Assembly: GCF_029267515.1 (NCBI RefSeq)
Contig: NZ_JAJUIS010000009.1
Span: 1 to 41,746, forward strand
From: Seleniivibrio woodruffii
Lineage (GTDB): Bacteria > Chrysiogenota > Deferribacteres > Deferribacterales > Geovibrionaceae
Direction: 5' to 3'
Length of the DNA: 41,746 nucleotides
This document shows, piece by piece, positions 7,787 to 16,166 of the stretch (its first letter is position 1; each line of letters opens with the position of its first letter). Both the position numbers and the translations under genes were made by a program. Under the pieces are notes generated by a model, which was not told the DNA's origin, made no database searches, and saw nothing but the letters and a program-made list of their open reading frames with translations.

Positions 7787-8923
7787 ATGAACGGCGAACG
7801 TGCGGACAGCTTTCTGCGGATGATAAAACAGGCTCAGAGAGGCAGGCTGAAGATATATCTAGGCTATGCCGCTGGGGTCGGCAAGACATATAAGATGCTT
7901 CAGGAGGCGCACAAACTCAAAAGCGAGGGCATCGACGTAGTGGTGGGCTATGCGGAAACACACGGACGGAAGGAAACGGAGGCTCTTCTTGAAGGGCTTG
8001 AAACCGTTCCGCAGATAAGCATGAGCTACAGGGGTATTGACATTTATGAAATGGACACGGCGGGGATAATGACCCGCCGTCCAGAGGCGGTCATTGTTGA
8101 CGAGCTTGCGCATACCAACATCCCCGGCAGCAGACACGCGAAACGCTGGCAGGATGTGGAGGAACTGCGGACGGCAGGGATACACGTTATATCGGCGCTG
8201 AACGTTCAGCACATAGAAAGCCTTTACGACACCATAGAGAAGCTGACCGGAGTGAAGGTGAAGGAACGCATACCTGACAAGGTCGTTGCAGATGCAGACC
8301 AGATAGTAAACGTTGACGTGACCGCAGAGGATCTGCGCCAGAGACTTTCCGAGGGCAAGGTATACATCGCCGAAAAGATCGAGGCTGCTCTGGAAAACTT
8401 CTTTCGGGTCAACAACCTTGAGCACCTGCGTGAACTGACCCTTAGGGAGCTTGCGGCGCACATAGATTTCAGACAGAGGGCAGCGGAAAAAGATGAAATG
8501 ACCGCCAACCCAGATCAGGTAATGGTTTGTCTGAGCTCCAAAGGACCAAACAGCGGGATGCTGCTGAGGTACGCTTCGAGACTGGCGGGAAAGCTGAACC
8601 GCAACTGGTACGCTCTTTATGTGGAAACCTCCAAAGAGAAACCGGAAAAGATAGATGCCCGCACCCAGCGTCTTCTGGGTGATACGCTTGAACTGGCACA
8701 GGAGCTTGGAGCAACCGTATACACATACAGAAGCGACGATATTGTCGGAACCATACTGAAGTTTGCGGAAGAACACCGTGTCGGACATATTGTCATTGGC
8801 TCTCCCGGAAAAAAACTGCCGTACTGGAAACGTGTACTTGGCGACGTGGGGCTTGCGGAAAAACTTATAAACGCCAGCCAAGGGGAGAATATCGTGGTTT
8901 TGAACACACAGAGAAATTTATAA
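7787..8923 (+). CDS. kdpD: Short KdpD: sensor and USP domains only, no kinase
   Basis: 378 residues. The N-terminal KdpD domain carries the Walker-type loop GYAAGVGKTYKML at about 26-38 and the conserved DELAHTN and SALNVQHIESL segments. A universal-stress-protein-like domain occupies about 245-378. It ends there: the four membrane helices, GAF and histidine kinase domains of full-length KdpD (about 900 residues in E. coli) are absent, and no downstream frame restores them. Such stand-alone KdpD N-domains occur next to kdp genes in other bacteria. The domain may sense nucleotide or potassium status and act on the separate kinase encoded at 1718-3538; that partnership is inferred. Confidence 0.92.
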   Translation: MNGERADSFLRMIKQAQRGRLKIYLGYAAGVGKTYKMLQEAHKLKSEGIDVVVGYAETHGRKETEALLEGLETVPQISMSYRGIDIYEMDTAGIMTRRPEAVIVDELAHTNIPGSRHAKRWQDVEELRTAGIHVISALNVQHIESLYDTIEKLTGVKVKERIPDKVVADADQIVNVDVTAEDLRQRLSEGKVYIAEKIEAALENFFRVNNLEHLRELTLRELAAHIDFRQRAAEKDEMTANPDQVMVCLSSKGPNSGMLLRYASRLAGKLNRNWYALYVETSKEKPEKIDARTQRLLGDTLELAQELGATVYTYRSDDIVGTILKFAEEHRVGHIVIGSPGKKLPYWKRVLGDVGLAEKLINASQGENIVVLNTQRNL

Positions 8924-9188
8924 CGCAAACTGTGCCTCAAATTACCTATTTTACAGACGAAATTAAAGTTTTTTATCTGCATTCAGTTGCATATATGACA
9001 ATAAAAAGGGCTTCATCCCGCTTATAAATAATTCGTTTATTATTGCAATAATGTCTGCTACCCTGATCTTAGTTCAATGCCTAACAGGCAGCCCCCTCCC
9101 ACACAATGGCTGCACCGGTTCTACATACCGTTATTCCCGCTTCACCCATACTTCACCGGTTTGCGTTTAAAATTAATCAATATTTTAC
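8924..9188. other. Intergenic region between the kdp and oxide-reductase loci
   Basis: No convincing ORF and no clear terminator. It contains a perfect 14-base palindrome ATTATTGCAATAAT at 9039-9052 that could be a regulator site. The decamer TTATTATTGC within it (9037-9046) recurs before the response regulator at 13334-13343 and before hipB. Confidence 0.4.
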
Positions 9189-9216
9189 TTGATACGTTCC
9201 GGCATATGCTTATATT
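9189..9216 (+). promoter_or_regulatory. Candidate promoter for the kinase-reductase operon
   Basis: TTGATA (9189-9194), 16 bases, then TATATT (9211-9216). Start of transcription would be near 9223, about 20 bases before the chosen ATG. Confidence 0.45.
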
Positions 9217-9241
9217 AAGCAGGGGGAATTTTAGTTTTACC

Positions 9242-10609
9242 ATGAATATAATAAGCAAATCACTACGTTTCAGGATTGTTCTTGTGTTCTGCGGGTTCAG
9301 CATACTTCTGGGCACCGCAATATTCGCAAGCATCCTTATTTCCACCAAATATACTGAACAATACGCCCTTAAAAAAAGACTTCAGTTGGAAACAGAGAGA
9401 TATATAGAATCAATAACCCGTTCTCCTGTTTCCCCCGTTGCTTTCGGTTCGGAAATACCCGTGCCCGACTCACCTTATATGACCAGCTATCTAGGTGAAG
9501 ATCTTATGCCTGAATGGGCAGCAAAGCAGCTTTTACATCTTAAAGCCGGAAACTACGAAAAACAGAACGACAAACAGAACTACTATATAGCAATAAGAGA
9601 TCTGCCGGACGGTCAGCGGTTTTATCTGCTTTTCAACGTCACCACACTGCTGAACGACCACAGCACCATGAACATCATAAGGGAATATCTGATGATAACC
9701 CTTCTGCCAACTTTTATAATAGGGTTGCTGCTCGGCGTGATAACAGCATACAAGGCAGTTTCTCCTGTTGTGAGGCTCACAAAGATAGTTAAGACCAAGG
9801 ACGAAACCGGAGTGCTGCCGAAAGATATGGCAAAAAAATTTGAAGACGACGAGGTAGGCTTCCTTGCAACAACCCTTGAACATGCCATACGCGAGATGCA
9901 GGCTGCTATAGACAGGGAAAAGGCTTTCGCAAGGGACGCAAGCCACGAATTGCGTACACCGCTGACTGTTATGCAGGGAGCCATAAAGATACTATCCGAT
10001 GATATACGAGACGATGATTTCAAAAAGCAGAATCTCCTTGCACGCCTGAAACGCGCCGCGATGAATATGGAACATCTGATAAACTCGTTTCTCTGGCTTT
10101 CCAGACAGGAACGTAAAGATACCTACGGAACAAGCAGGGTAGCCGAGGTTGTCAGGGAATGTATAGATAACAACAGCTACCTCATGCGCAGCAAGACAAT
10201 CTCCGTTTCGGTGGAGGAATATGAGTCCGTTACGCTTCCAGTTGCTCCGGAGATATTGACTATTATATTAGGCAACCTTATCCGCAACGCCATGACATAC
10301 ACCCAGCACGGAGAAATAGTAGTATCCATATACGGTCCATGTATATCCGTCAGGGATTCCGGCCCTGGGATACCGCGGCATGTCCTTGACAATATAAATG
10401 TTGTGGGCGGCGTTTCAAAGGCGGACGGGTTCGGGTTCGGGCTTTCCATAGTGCACAGGATGTGCTCGCAGCTCGGATGGAGACTGAATATCCAGTCTGA
10501 AGAAGGCAAAGGAAGCACAATTATATTATGTTGTGACAAAAACGGAACGGATAAAATTAAATGCCCCGGCATATGCAGACCGGCGGCGGTTGACGGGGGA
10601 ATTATATGA
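9242..10609 (+). CDS. Membrane histidine kinase of the S/N-oxide reductase locus
   Basis: 455 residues from ATG 9242. An upstream in-frame ATG at 9077 would add 55 residues without a signal-like character, so the start MNIISKSLRF followed directly by the first membrane helix (about 10-35) is preferred, although the purine-rich ribosome site is 14 bases away. A periplasmic segment and a second membrane helix (about 148-170) precede a HAMP-like linker. The phospho-acceptor motif is ASHELRTPL with H235. ATPase motifs are NLIRNAMTYT, DSGPGIP and GFGFGLSIV. Its stop overlaps the start of the molybdoenzyme gene (ATGA at 10606-10609), tying sensor and enzyme translation together. The OmpR-type regulator at 13371 is the probable partner. 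Confidence 0.88.
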   Translation: MNIISKSLRFRIVLVFCGFSILLGTAIFASILISTKYTEQYALKKRLQLETERYIESITRSPVSPVAFGSEIPVPDSPYMTSYLGEDLMPEWAAKQLLHLKAGNYEKQNDKQNYYIAIRDLPDGQRFYLLFNVTTLLNDHSTMNIIREYLMITLLPTFIIGLLLGVITAYKAVSPVVRLTKIVKTKDETGVLPKDMAKKFEDDEVGFLATTLEHAIREMQAAIDREKAFARDASHELRTPLTVMQGAIKILSDDIRDDDFKKQNLLARLKRAAMNMEHLINSFLWLSRQERKDTYGTSRVAEVVRECIDNNSYLMRSKTISVSVEEYESVTLPVAPEILTIILGNLIRNAMTYTQHGEIVVSIYGPCISVRDSGPGIPRHVLDNINVVGGVSKADGFGFGLSIVHRMCSQLGWRLNIQSEEGKGSTIILCCDKNGTDKIKCPGICRPAAVDGGII

Positions 10610-12981
10610 ATATCGACCGCAGAGAATTTCTGCGCATGGCGGGCGCTGTAGCCGCAATGATAGCCTGCAATCCGGAGGCGCTTGCCGCCGGAGACAGAGT
10701 GATAACCCATGCAACACACATGGGACCCCTGAAAGCACATATAAAAAACGGGAAAATCGTGCGTATCGAAGCTATGGATATAGATCTGGATCCTGTAGAT
10801 CTGCTCTTCGCACAAAAGGACGCAATATATGCCAGAAACAGGGTGCAATACCCCTGCGTTCGTAAAAGTTATCTGGACGGCAGCGACAGAAGACATCTAC
10901 GAGGCGCGGAAGAGTTTGTGCGGGTTGACTGGCAGACGGCGCTTGACCTTGTAGCAGAGGCGCTGGCAAATACAAAAAGCGAATACGGAAACGAATCGAT
11001 ATTCAAAACTACATATGCCAGATGGGCTCACCCCGGACGGATACATCAGGCGTCTTCGCTTCAGGGAAGGATGCTTGGGCTCTTCGGCGGATTCACAGAT
11101 ATTGTCGGCGACTATTCCGCAGGCGCGGCGACACAGATACTCCCGCACGTCATGGGCGACATAGAAGTCTACAGCCAGCAGACATCCCACGAGGTTGTTC
11201 TGGACAAGACCCAGCTCATCATCATGTGGGGAGCGGATCCTTTCAAGACAAACAAGGTTGACTATCACGTGCCAATACACACAGGCAGCGAATGGTTCCG
11301 TAAGATGAAGAAAAAAGGAATCAAGTTCGTAACTATAGACCCCACGAAAAACAGCTCAATCGAAGCTATAGGAAGCGAGTGGGTACCGATAAAAGCAGCC
11401 AGCGACGTACCGATGATACTCGCCATGTGTTATACTCTGTACAAAGAGAACCTGTACAACAGGAATTTCATAAACAAGTATACGGTAGGGTTCGACGTAT
11501 TTCTGAAATATCTCCGCGGCGAAAAGGACGGCACGGTCAAAGACGCAAAATGGGCGGAGAAGATATGCGGGGTACCCGCCCAGAAGATAAAAGAACTGGC
11601 GCGGATGGCGGTTAAACACAGAACGCTGGTAACAGGAAGCTGGGCACCGCAAAGAGTTCAGTACGGAGAACAGTTCCACTGGAGCCTCGTTGCTCTCGCC
11701 TGCATGATAGGTCAGATAGGACTTGCTGGCGGCGGAATATACTTTAACATCCACTACTGCAGTGCGGGCACTCCGTACACGGGAGCGGGGATACCTCTTA
11801 TGCTGTCCCAGGGACGCAACCCTGTGAACATACTTATTCCGGCGTCGCGTATGTGTGAAATGCTGCTGAATCCCGGCAAGACTATCGATTACAACGGGAA
11901 AAAACTGACATATCCAAACATAAAGCTCATCTATTCCGCAGGGGTCACACCCATAGGGCACCAGCCGAACGTTAACAAGCTCATCGAAGGCTTCCGTAAG
12001 GTTGACACGGTAATAACTCATGAACCATGGTGGACGCCCACCGCCAGATACTCCGATATAGTTCTGCCGGCAACAACAAGTTTCGAGCGTAACGATATCA
12101 CCTTCGGCTCATCATACGGAGTGGAGTATGCTTTTGCCATGAAACAGCTTATAACACCGATGTTTGAAGCTCGGAACGATTACGACATTTTTCTGGAACT
12201 TTCAAAACGGTTCGGATTCGAGCGCGCCTTCACCGGTGGCAAGTCTGTGAACGAATGGATAAAATGGAGCTATTCAAAAATGCGTACCAACGTCAGCTTT
12301 GAAGAATTCTGGAAAAAAGGGTACGTCCATTTCAACGCACCGAAATCAAGCAAAGAATATGTTCGCCATGCGGATTTCCGCAAAGATCCGGTGGCAAATT
12401 TTCTCCGTACGCCGTCTGGCAGGATAGAGCTTTTCTCTGAAAAAGTCGCCTCTTTCGGGTATAACGACTGCCCCGGTCATCCTGCATGGATAGAACCGCA
12501 GGAGGGACCCGCGTCGTACATGGCAAAACGCTACCCTTTCCAGCTTATAACGCCGCACCCGACGCACAGGCTCCATTCCCAGCTCGACAACACCCAGCTT
12601 GCGGCTTCGCACAAGGTTGCCGGACGCGAGCCGGTCTACATAAACAAATTTGATGCGCGCCGTCTCGGTCTGAAACACGGAGACACCGTTGAAATATATA
12701 ACTCCCGCGGAACCATACTTGCCGGAGTGTTCACTACGGACCGGATAACCAGAGGAGTGCTTGCTGTTGAAGAGGGTGCATGGTATGCAGCGGAAAACCC
12801 CACAAAAAACAATTCCCGATGTGTCTCAGGACAGGTGAACGTACTCACCTCCGACCGCCCCACATCCAGACTTGCACAGGCGATATCAGCCAACACCTGC
12901 CTTGTGGCGATACGCAAGGTCAGCGGAAAGCTGCCGCCTAACACAGCATATGACAGCCCGCCTGTCAGGGAGAGACTGTAA
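10606..12981 (+). CDS. TorA/DorA/BisC-type molybdopterin S- or N-oxide reductase
   Basis: 791 residues. A twin-arginine signal (RREFL at about 5-9, cleavage near AAA-GD) sends the folded enzyme to the periplasm. There is no N-terminal four-cysteine iron-sulfur motif, as expected for the TorA/DorA/BisC branch. The Mo-coordinating serine is in VGDYSAGAATQILP (S171), which closely matches GDYSTGAAQ of TorA and DorA. A tyrosine in TTYARW (Y137) may correspond to the DMSO-reductase active-site tyrosine. Other family segments are VVGxxEVYxQQTS-like, SDIVLPATTSFERND and the C-terminal EGAWY. The substrate could be TMAO, DMSO or another sulfoxide; sequence alone does not decide. The enzyme is encoded right after a histidine kinase and right before a small cytochrome c, its likely electron donor. 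No TorC-type multiheme quinol oxidase is present. Confidence 0.9.
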   Translation: MNIDRREFLRMAGAVAAMIACNPEALAAGDRVITHATHMGPLKAHIKNGKIVRIEAMDIDLDPVDLLFAQKDAIYARNRVQYPCVRKSYLDGSDRRHLRGAEEFVRVDWQTALDLVAEALANTKSEYGNESIFKTTYARWAHPGRIHQASSLQGRMLGLFGGFTDIVGDYSAGAATQILPHVMGDIEVYSQQTSHEVVLDKTQLIIMWGADPFKTNKVDYHVPIHTGSEWFRKMKKKGIKFVTIDPTKNSSIEAIGSEWVPIKAASDVPMILAMCYTLYKENLYNRNFINKYTVGFDVFLKYLRGEKDGTVKDAKWAEKICGVPAQKIKELARMAVKHRTLVTGSWAPQRVQYGEQFHWSLVALACMIGQIGLAGGGIYFNIHYCSAGTPYTGAGIPLMLSQGRNPVNILIPASRMCEMLLNPGKTIDYNGKKLTYPNIKLIYSAGVTPIGHQPNVNKLIEGFRKVDTVITHEPWWTPTARYSDIVLPATTSFERNDITFGSSYGVEYAFAMKQLITPMFEARNDYDIFLELSKRFGFERAFTGGKSVNEWIKWSYSKMRTNVSFEEFWKKGYVHFNAPKSSKEYVRHADFRKDPVANFLRTPSGRIELFSEKVASFGYNDCPGHPAWIEPQEGPASYMAKRYPFQLITPHPTHRLHSQLDNTQLAASHKVAGREPVYINKFDARRLGLKHGDTVEIYNSRGTILAGVFTTDRITRGVLAVEEGAWYAAENPTKNNSRCVSGQVNVLTSDRPTSRLAQAISANTCLVAIRKVSGKLPPNTAYDSPPVRERL

Positions 12982-12983
12982 TA

Positions 12984-13262
12984 ATACGGATTCTGATAAT
13001 AACTGCGCTTTGCCTCACGGCATTTTATGCAGCGATAACTTTTAATACGCAGGCGGCTGATAAAAAACAGCCGGAAACGGATTCAGGCGAAATATATTAC
13101 GAACGGTGCGGCACATGCCACAGAGCATACGAGCCTGACATGTATACCGCAGCCCAATGGAAGAATATCGTTAAGTCAATGAAGATACATTCCGGCGTCA
13201 CCCCGCAGGAGGAAGCGCAGATAATGCGTTATCTGACCCGTTCGGCAAAAAGTACGGAATGA
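12984..13262 (+). CDS. Small monoheme cytochrome c with a probable AUA start
   Basis: An open frame of 92 codons translates as a signal sequence (RILIITALCLTAFYA, cleaved after about residue 24) and a short mature protein with one heme site CGTCH (42-46), followed by a W-x-x-I-V-x-x-M and I-M-R-Y-L pattern seen in small cytochromes linked to molybdoenzymes. No ATG, GTG or TTG lies in frame between the upstream TGA (12951) and the signal sequence. The best start is ATA at 12984, with GGGAGAG (12968-12974) nine bases before and the TorA-like stop codon (12979-12981) just before it, so translational coupling is likely. ATT 12990 or CTG 12993 are alternatives. It is the probable electron carrier to the upstream reductase. 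The reading frame is clear; the start codon is unusual. Confidence 0.8.
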   Translation: MRILIITALCLTAFYAAITFNTQAADKKQPETDSGEIYYERCGTCHRAYEPDMYTAAQWKNIVKSMKIHSGVTPQEEAQIMRYLTRSAKSTE

Positions 13263-13316
13263 AAGGCGAAGACTTATAGCTATAAAAGACGATATATAAT
13301 TACGCACTTCACCATG

Positions 13317-13325
13317 ATTTGACCA
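13317..13325 (+). promoter_or_regulatory. ATTTGACCA motif before the response regulator
   Basis: The nonamer ATTTGACCA recurs exactly at 14169-14177 before the porin operon. It contains a -35-like TTGACC, but no good -10 follows here at 16-18 bases, so it may be a regulator site. Confidence 0.3.
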
Positions 13326-13370
13326 TATTTTCGTTATTATTGCGTAGAAACGCAAATGGAGCGCCATAAA

Positions 13371-14075
13371 ATGAAATTCCTGCTTGTTGAAGACGATCTG
13401 GACATAGCGGAAAACATTATTGAGTTTATGGAAGGGCACGGGTTTGACATGGACTACGCCATGTCGGGCGAGCTTGCGCTTGAGCTTCTCAAGGACAATA
13501 TGTACGACGCGGTTATCCTTGACATAAACCTTCACGGCATAAACGGATTCGAGGTCTGTTCAAGGATACGGCGGATCATGAGGCTCAAGATTCCAGTACT
13601 GATGCTCACCGCAAGGATACTGATCGACGACAAAATAAACGGATTTGAATGCGGTGCCGACGACTACCTTACAAAGCCTTTCGACCTTGAAGAGCTGCTC
13701 ATACGTCTGAAAGCGCTCTCAAGACGATTCCGCCAGTGCGTCACAAACGTGTTTACCGTTTCAAACCTCAGCCTTGATCCGGAAAAAGGCACAGTGGAAA
13801 GAGCGGGCGATTCCATCACCCTGCCCCATGTCTGTTTCCGCATACTGCTCAGACTGATGGAGAAATCGCCAGGTATTGTCTCAAAAGAGGAGTTGGAATA
13901 TGACATATGGAAGGATCAACCCCCTGTAAGCAACTCACTCAAGTCACATTTCTATATACTGCGGCAGTTGGTGGACAAACCTTATGAAAAACAGCTGCTC
14001 CACAGCATAAGGGGACGCGGCTATAAAATTGACGATAATCACATAGAAACGCAGTGCGACAGCGATCAAATATAG
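13371..14075 (+). CDS. OmpR/PhoB-family response regulator
   Basis: 234 residues. The receiver domain begins MKFLLVEDDLD with phospho-acceptor D51, the conserved TAR and KPF signatures, and a C-terminal winged-helix domain ending in the RGRGYKI motif. ATG 13371 is chosen because GGAG lies eight bases upstream and the encoded start matches the family; ATG 13356 lacks a ribosome site. It lies after the kinase, reductase and cytochrome genes and just before the porin/DmsAB operon, so it probably acts with the kinase at 9242 and may control both reductase operons. The operator motif ATTTGACCA found before this gene and before the porin gene fits that idea but does not prove it. Confidence 0.9.
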   Translation: MKFLLVEDDLDIAENIIEFMEGHGFDMDYAMSGELALELLKDNMYDAVILDINLHGINGFEVCSRIRRIMRLKIPVLMLTARILIDDKINGFECGADDYLTKPFDLEELLIRLKALSRRFRQCVTNVFTVSNLSLDPEKGTVERAGDSITLPHVCFRILLRLMEKSPGIVSKEELEYDIWKDQPPVSNSLKSHFYILRQLVDKPYEKQLLHSIRGRGYKIDDNHIETQCDSDQI

Positions 14076-14168
14076 ATTTTATCAATACATCTGAAAATAT
14101 GCTTAAACAGCGTTATTCTTTTGAAATATAACGTATTTTTCTTCAATATTTCTTTTCAATTTCTAAAC

Positions 14169-14199
14169 ATTTGACCAATGCTTCACTTCTCTATTGATA
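14169..14199 (+). promoter_or_regulatory. Candidate promoter/regulator site of the porin-DmsAB operon
   Basis: ATTTGACCA (14169-14177) includes -35 TTGACC (14171-14176); TTGATA follows at 14194-14199 after 17 bases, or GATAAT after 19. The 174-base gap between the regulator and the porin gene is AT-rich and holds no ORF. Confidence 0.4.
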
Positions 14200-14249
14200 A
14201 TTTCAATTAAGGATAAGTTCTTCTTGTTCTATTAAAGGAGGAAGCAACG

Positions 14250-15677
14250 ATGAGAAAAATACTTTCATGTATTTTTATGCTGGCTCTGGGTGCCGGCAGC
14301 GTTTTTGCCTCCGGACTTGATGATGCGGACTATACGACTCCCGAAAGCTGGCAGGTGCACACCACGCCGCAGGGGATAACCAAGACCGCAAACGGACACA
14401 AGTTCGGCGACGGCACTCTGAACGTTTCTCTCACATCGCGGTACAAACTGCTGGACAATGATTATCAGTCTGACCAGAACTTTTATCAGTATCTGAAAGC
14501 GGACGTTACAAGTGTTTCAGTGGGACAGGGTACCATGTCCGGCGTTTTATTCATGCGTGCCGGAAAAGACATTGACGGCGACGGCGGATACAAGCAGTCC
14601 GGACGCTACTATTTCAGAGACGACATACTTGATGCAGAGGACAGCGGTTGGGCGGTCAGAATGTATCAGGGCTTTCTGAAATTCTCAGGTGTCGTTAAAA
14701 ACACCAACGTAACCATCGGAAACCAGTATGTGACACACATCGACACCATCCATATGAACGGTATCGACGGCGACGTGACACTTCTGAACGACAGACTTAC
14801 TGTGTATGCCTTCGGCGGGCAGCCGGACACCTTCTATCTGGACGACAGCGACTCCAAAGCTGCGGGAACCGGCTTTGTTGCAAAGCTGACTGACAGACTT
14901 AAACTCTCTTCCGGCTACACCTATGTGGATATGGAAGACGAGAGTTCGGATATCTATAAACTGCGGGCGGACTATAACTACGCAAAAGGCAGAGTATCCG
15001 GCGAATACGGCAACACAGACGGAAACAGTTTCTACACCGTTGACGGTGTGTACAGAAACAGCCCAACAAAAACGACGCTCTCAATCTCTTTCCAGCAGCT
15101 TCTGGACGAGATAGGCAAGGGCGAAGGAACCTACATCACAAACCCAATAACCTATTCGCTCTCACCATACGGAAAATACACCAAAGTGAAGGCTAAGGTT
15201 TATCAGGGACTTGGAAAACATATGGCTGCGGGCTTAGGAGCAGAGGTTAAAAACAGAACCGGAGAGGACACTCTCGACAACAGAAGCTATGTCAAATATT
15301 CCGGCAATCTTGACTTTATAGGGCTTTTCACACCCGACACCTTCCTTTCGCTCACAGCGGACTACTGGAACATTGCAGAGAGCATCGACACAGAGGAAAA
15401 CTCACAGGTTGTCTTCGGCGGCGAGCTTACACAGGTTCTTTCAGACAAAACCAACCTCTGGCTCGGTTCAAGATTTAACAGGTTCGAATATGATCTCGAC
15501 AACGGAACGGAAAAGAACTGGGTTCGCGAGGTATATCTCGGCGGCGAGCACAAATTCAATGAAAGAGCGGCTCTCTCTCTTGATATGAGCTACGAGAACA
15601 GCGAAATACTCAAAGACCTGAACACCGACCTTGAACAGAACTACAGCGTAGAGCTGTGGGTCAGTCTTGCAATATAA
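14250..15677 (+). CDS. Outer-membrane beta-barrel protein of a porin-cytochrome reductase operon
   Basis: 475 residues with an 20-residue Sec signal (MRKILSCIFMLALGAGSVFA). The mature part is a chain of alternating polar/hydrophobic stretches with aromatic girdle residues, rich in Y, G, D and N and lacking long hydrophobic helices, as in outer-membrane barrels. No heme or iron-sulfur motif is seen. A strong ribosome site AAAGGAGG precedes the ATG. A multiheme cytochrome follows ten bases after the stop, then dmsA and dmsB. By analogy with the Shewanella dmsEFAB operon, which pairs a multiheme cytochrome with an MtrB-type barrel, it may form a conduit or a substrate pore; it is clearly shorter than MtrB and lacks its N-terminal CxxC. 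The specific family was not recognised. Confidence 0.75.
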   Translation: MRKILSCIFMLALGAGSVFASGLDDADYTTPESWQVHTTPQGITKTANGHKFGDGTLNVSLTSRYKLLDNDYQSDQNFYQYLKADVTSVSVGQGTMSGVLFMRAGKDIDGDGGYKQSGRYYFRDDILDAEDSGWAVRMYQGFLKFSGVVKNTNVTIGNQYVTHIDTIHMNGIDGDVTLLNDRLTVYAFGGQPDTFYLDDSDSKAAGTGFVAKLTDRLKLSSGYTYVDMEDESSDIYKLRADYNYAKGRVSGEYGNTDGNSFYTVDGVYRNSPTKTTLSISFQQLLDEIGKGEGTYITNPITYSLSPYGKYTKVKAKVYQGLGKHMAAGLGAEVKNRTGEDTLDNRSYVKYSGNLDFIGLFTPDTFLSLTADYWNIAESIDTEENSQVVFGGELTQVLSDKTNLWLGSRFNRFEYDLDNGTEKNWVREVYLGGEHKFNERAALSLDMSYENSEILKDLNTDLEQNYSVELWVSLAI

Positions 15678-15687
15678 GGCGGATACC

Positions 15688-16155
15688 ATGAAATATGTAA
15701 TATCTATAATGTTCTGCCTGATATGTATGACAGTTTTCGCATATCAGACATCAAAACCGGAAACACACGACAACATGTGGATGAAACAGCACGGCGCGGA
15801 AAGCAAAGCAGACCCCGCATCATGTCTGGACTGCCACGAAAACCGTACGTCCTGCATAAAATGCCACAACGACACAGCGCCAAGAGACCATAACGCGTCT
15901 TTTAAACGCAAAACCCACGGTCTGAAAGCACAGTGGGACAGAGACAAATGTCTGGCATGTCACACTGAGGCGAGCTGCTTCGCATGTCACCAGAACTCCG
16001 CTCCGATATCACACAGGGGCGACTGGGGCGGCACAACAAGCACAAACGACAAAAACCTGCATTGCAGAAGCGGCTGCCATTATCCGGTGCAGGAAACAAC
16101 ATGCGGAACGTGCCACATGACATCGCACGGACCCAGAGAACTGTTCGGTAACTAA
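15688..16155 (+). CDS. Periplasmic six-heme cytochrome c
   Basis: 155 residues from ATG 15688 (AAGGCGG upstream). A longer in-frame start at 15667 would overlap the porin end and blunt the signal peptide. The signal peptide covers about residues 1-19. Heme sites occur as three pairs: CLDCH (46-50) with CIKCH (56-60), CLACH (88-92) with CFACH (97-101), and CRSGCH (126-131) with CGTCH (139-143). The fifth has three residues between the cysteines instead of two. Additional histidines (for example H64-H68 region, H109) could be distal ligands. Its place between the barrel protein and DmsA suggests it carries electrons to the reductase in the periplasm. Confidence 0.85.
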   Translation: MKYVISIMFCLICMTVFAYQTSKPETHDNMWMKQHGAESKADPASCLDCHENRTSCIKCHNDTAPRDHNASFKRKTHGLKAQWDRDKCLACHTEASCFACHQNSAPISHRGDWGGTTSTNDKNLHCRSGCHYPVQETTCGTCHMTSHGPRELFGN

Positions 16156-16166
16156 GGGAGGCAAAC

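Noticed and set aside
7859-8881. 340-codon open frame on the minus strand opposite the short kdpD
   Set aside because: Composition is that of a mirror frame of a GC3-biased gene, without recognisable motifs.
8995-9025. Possible terminator after kdpD (GGG-CTTCAT-CCC)
   Set aside because: The stem is only three base pairs and no T run follows.
9077-9241. 55-residue N-terminal extension of the oxide-locus histidine kinase
   Set aside because: It has no ribosome site, crosses the predicted promoter 9189-9216 and precedes the natural first membrane helix.
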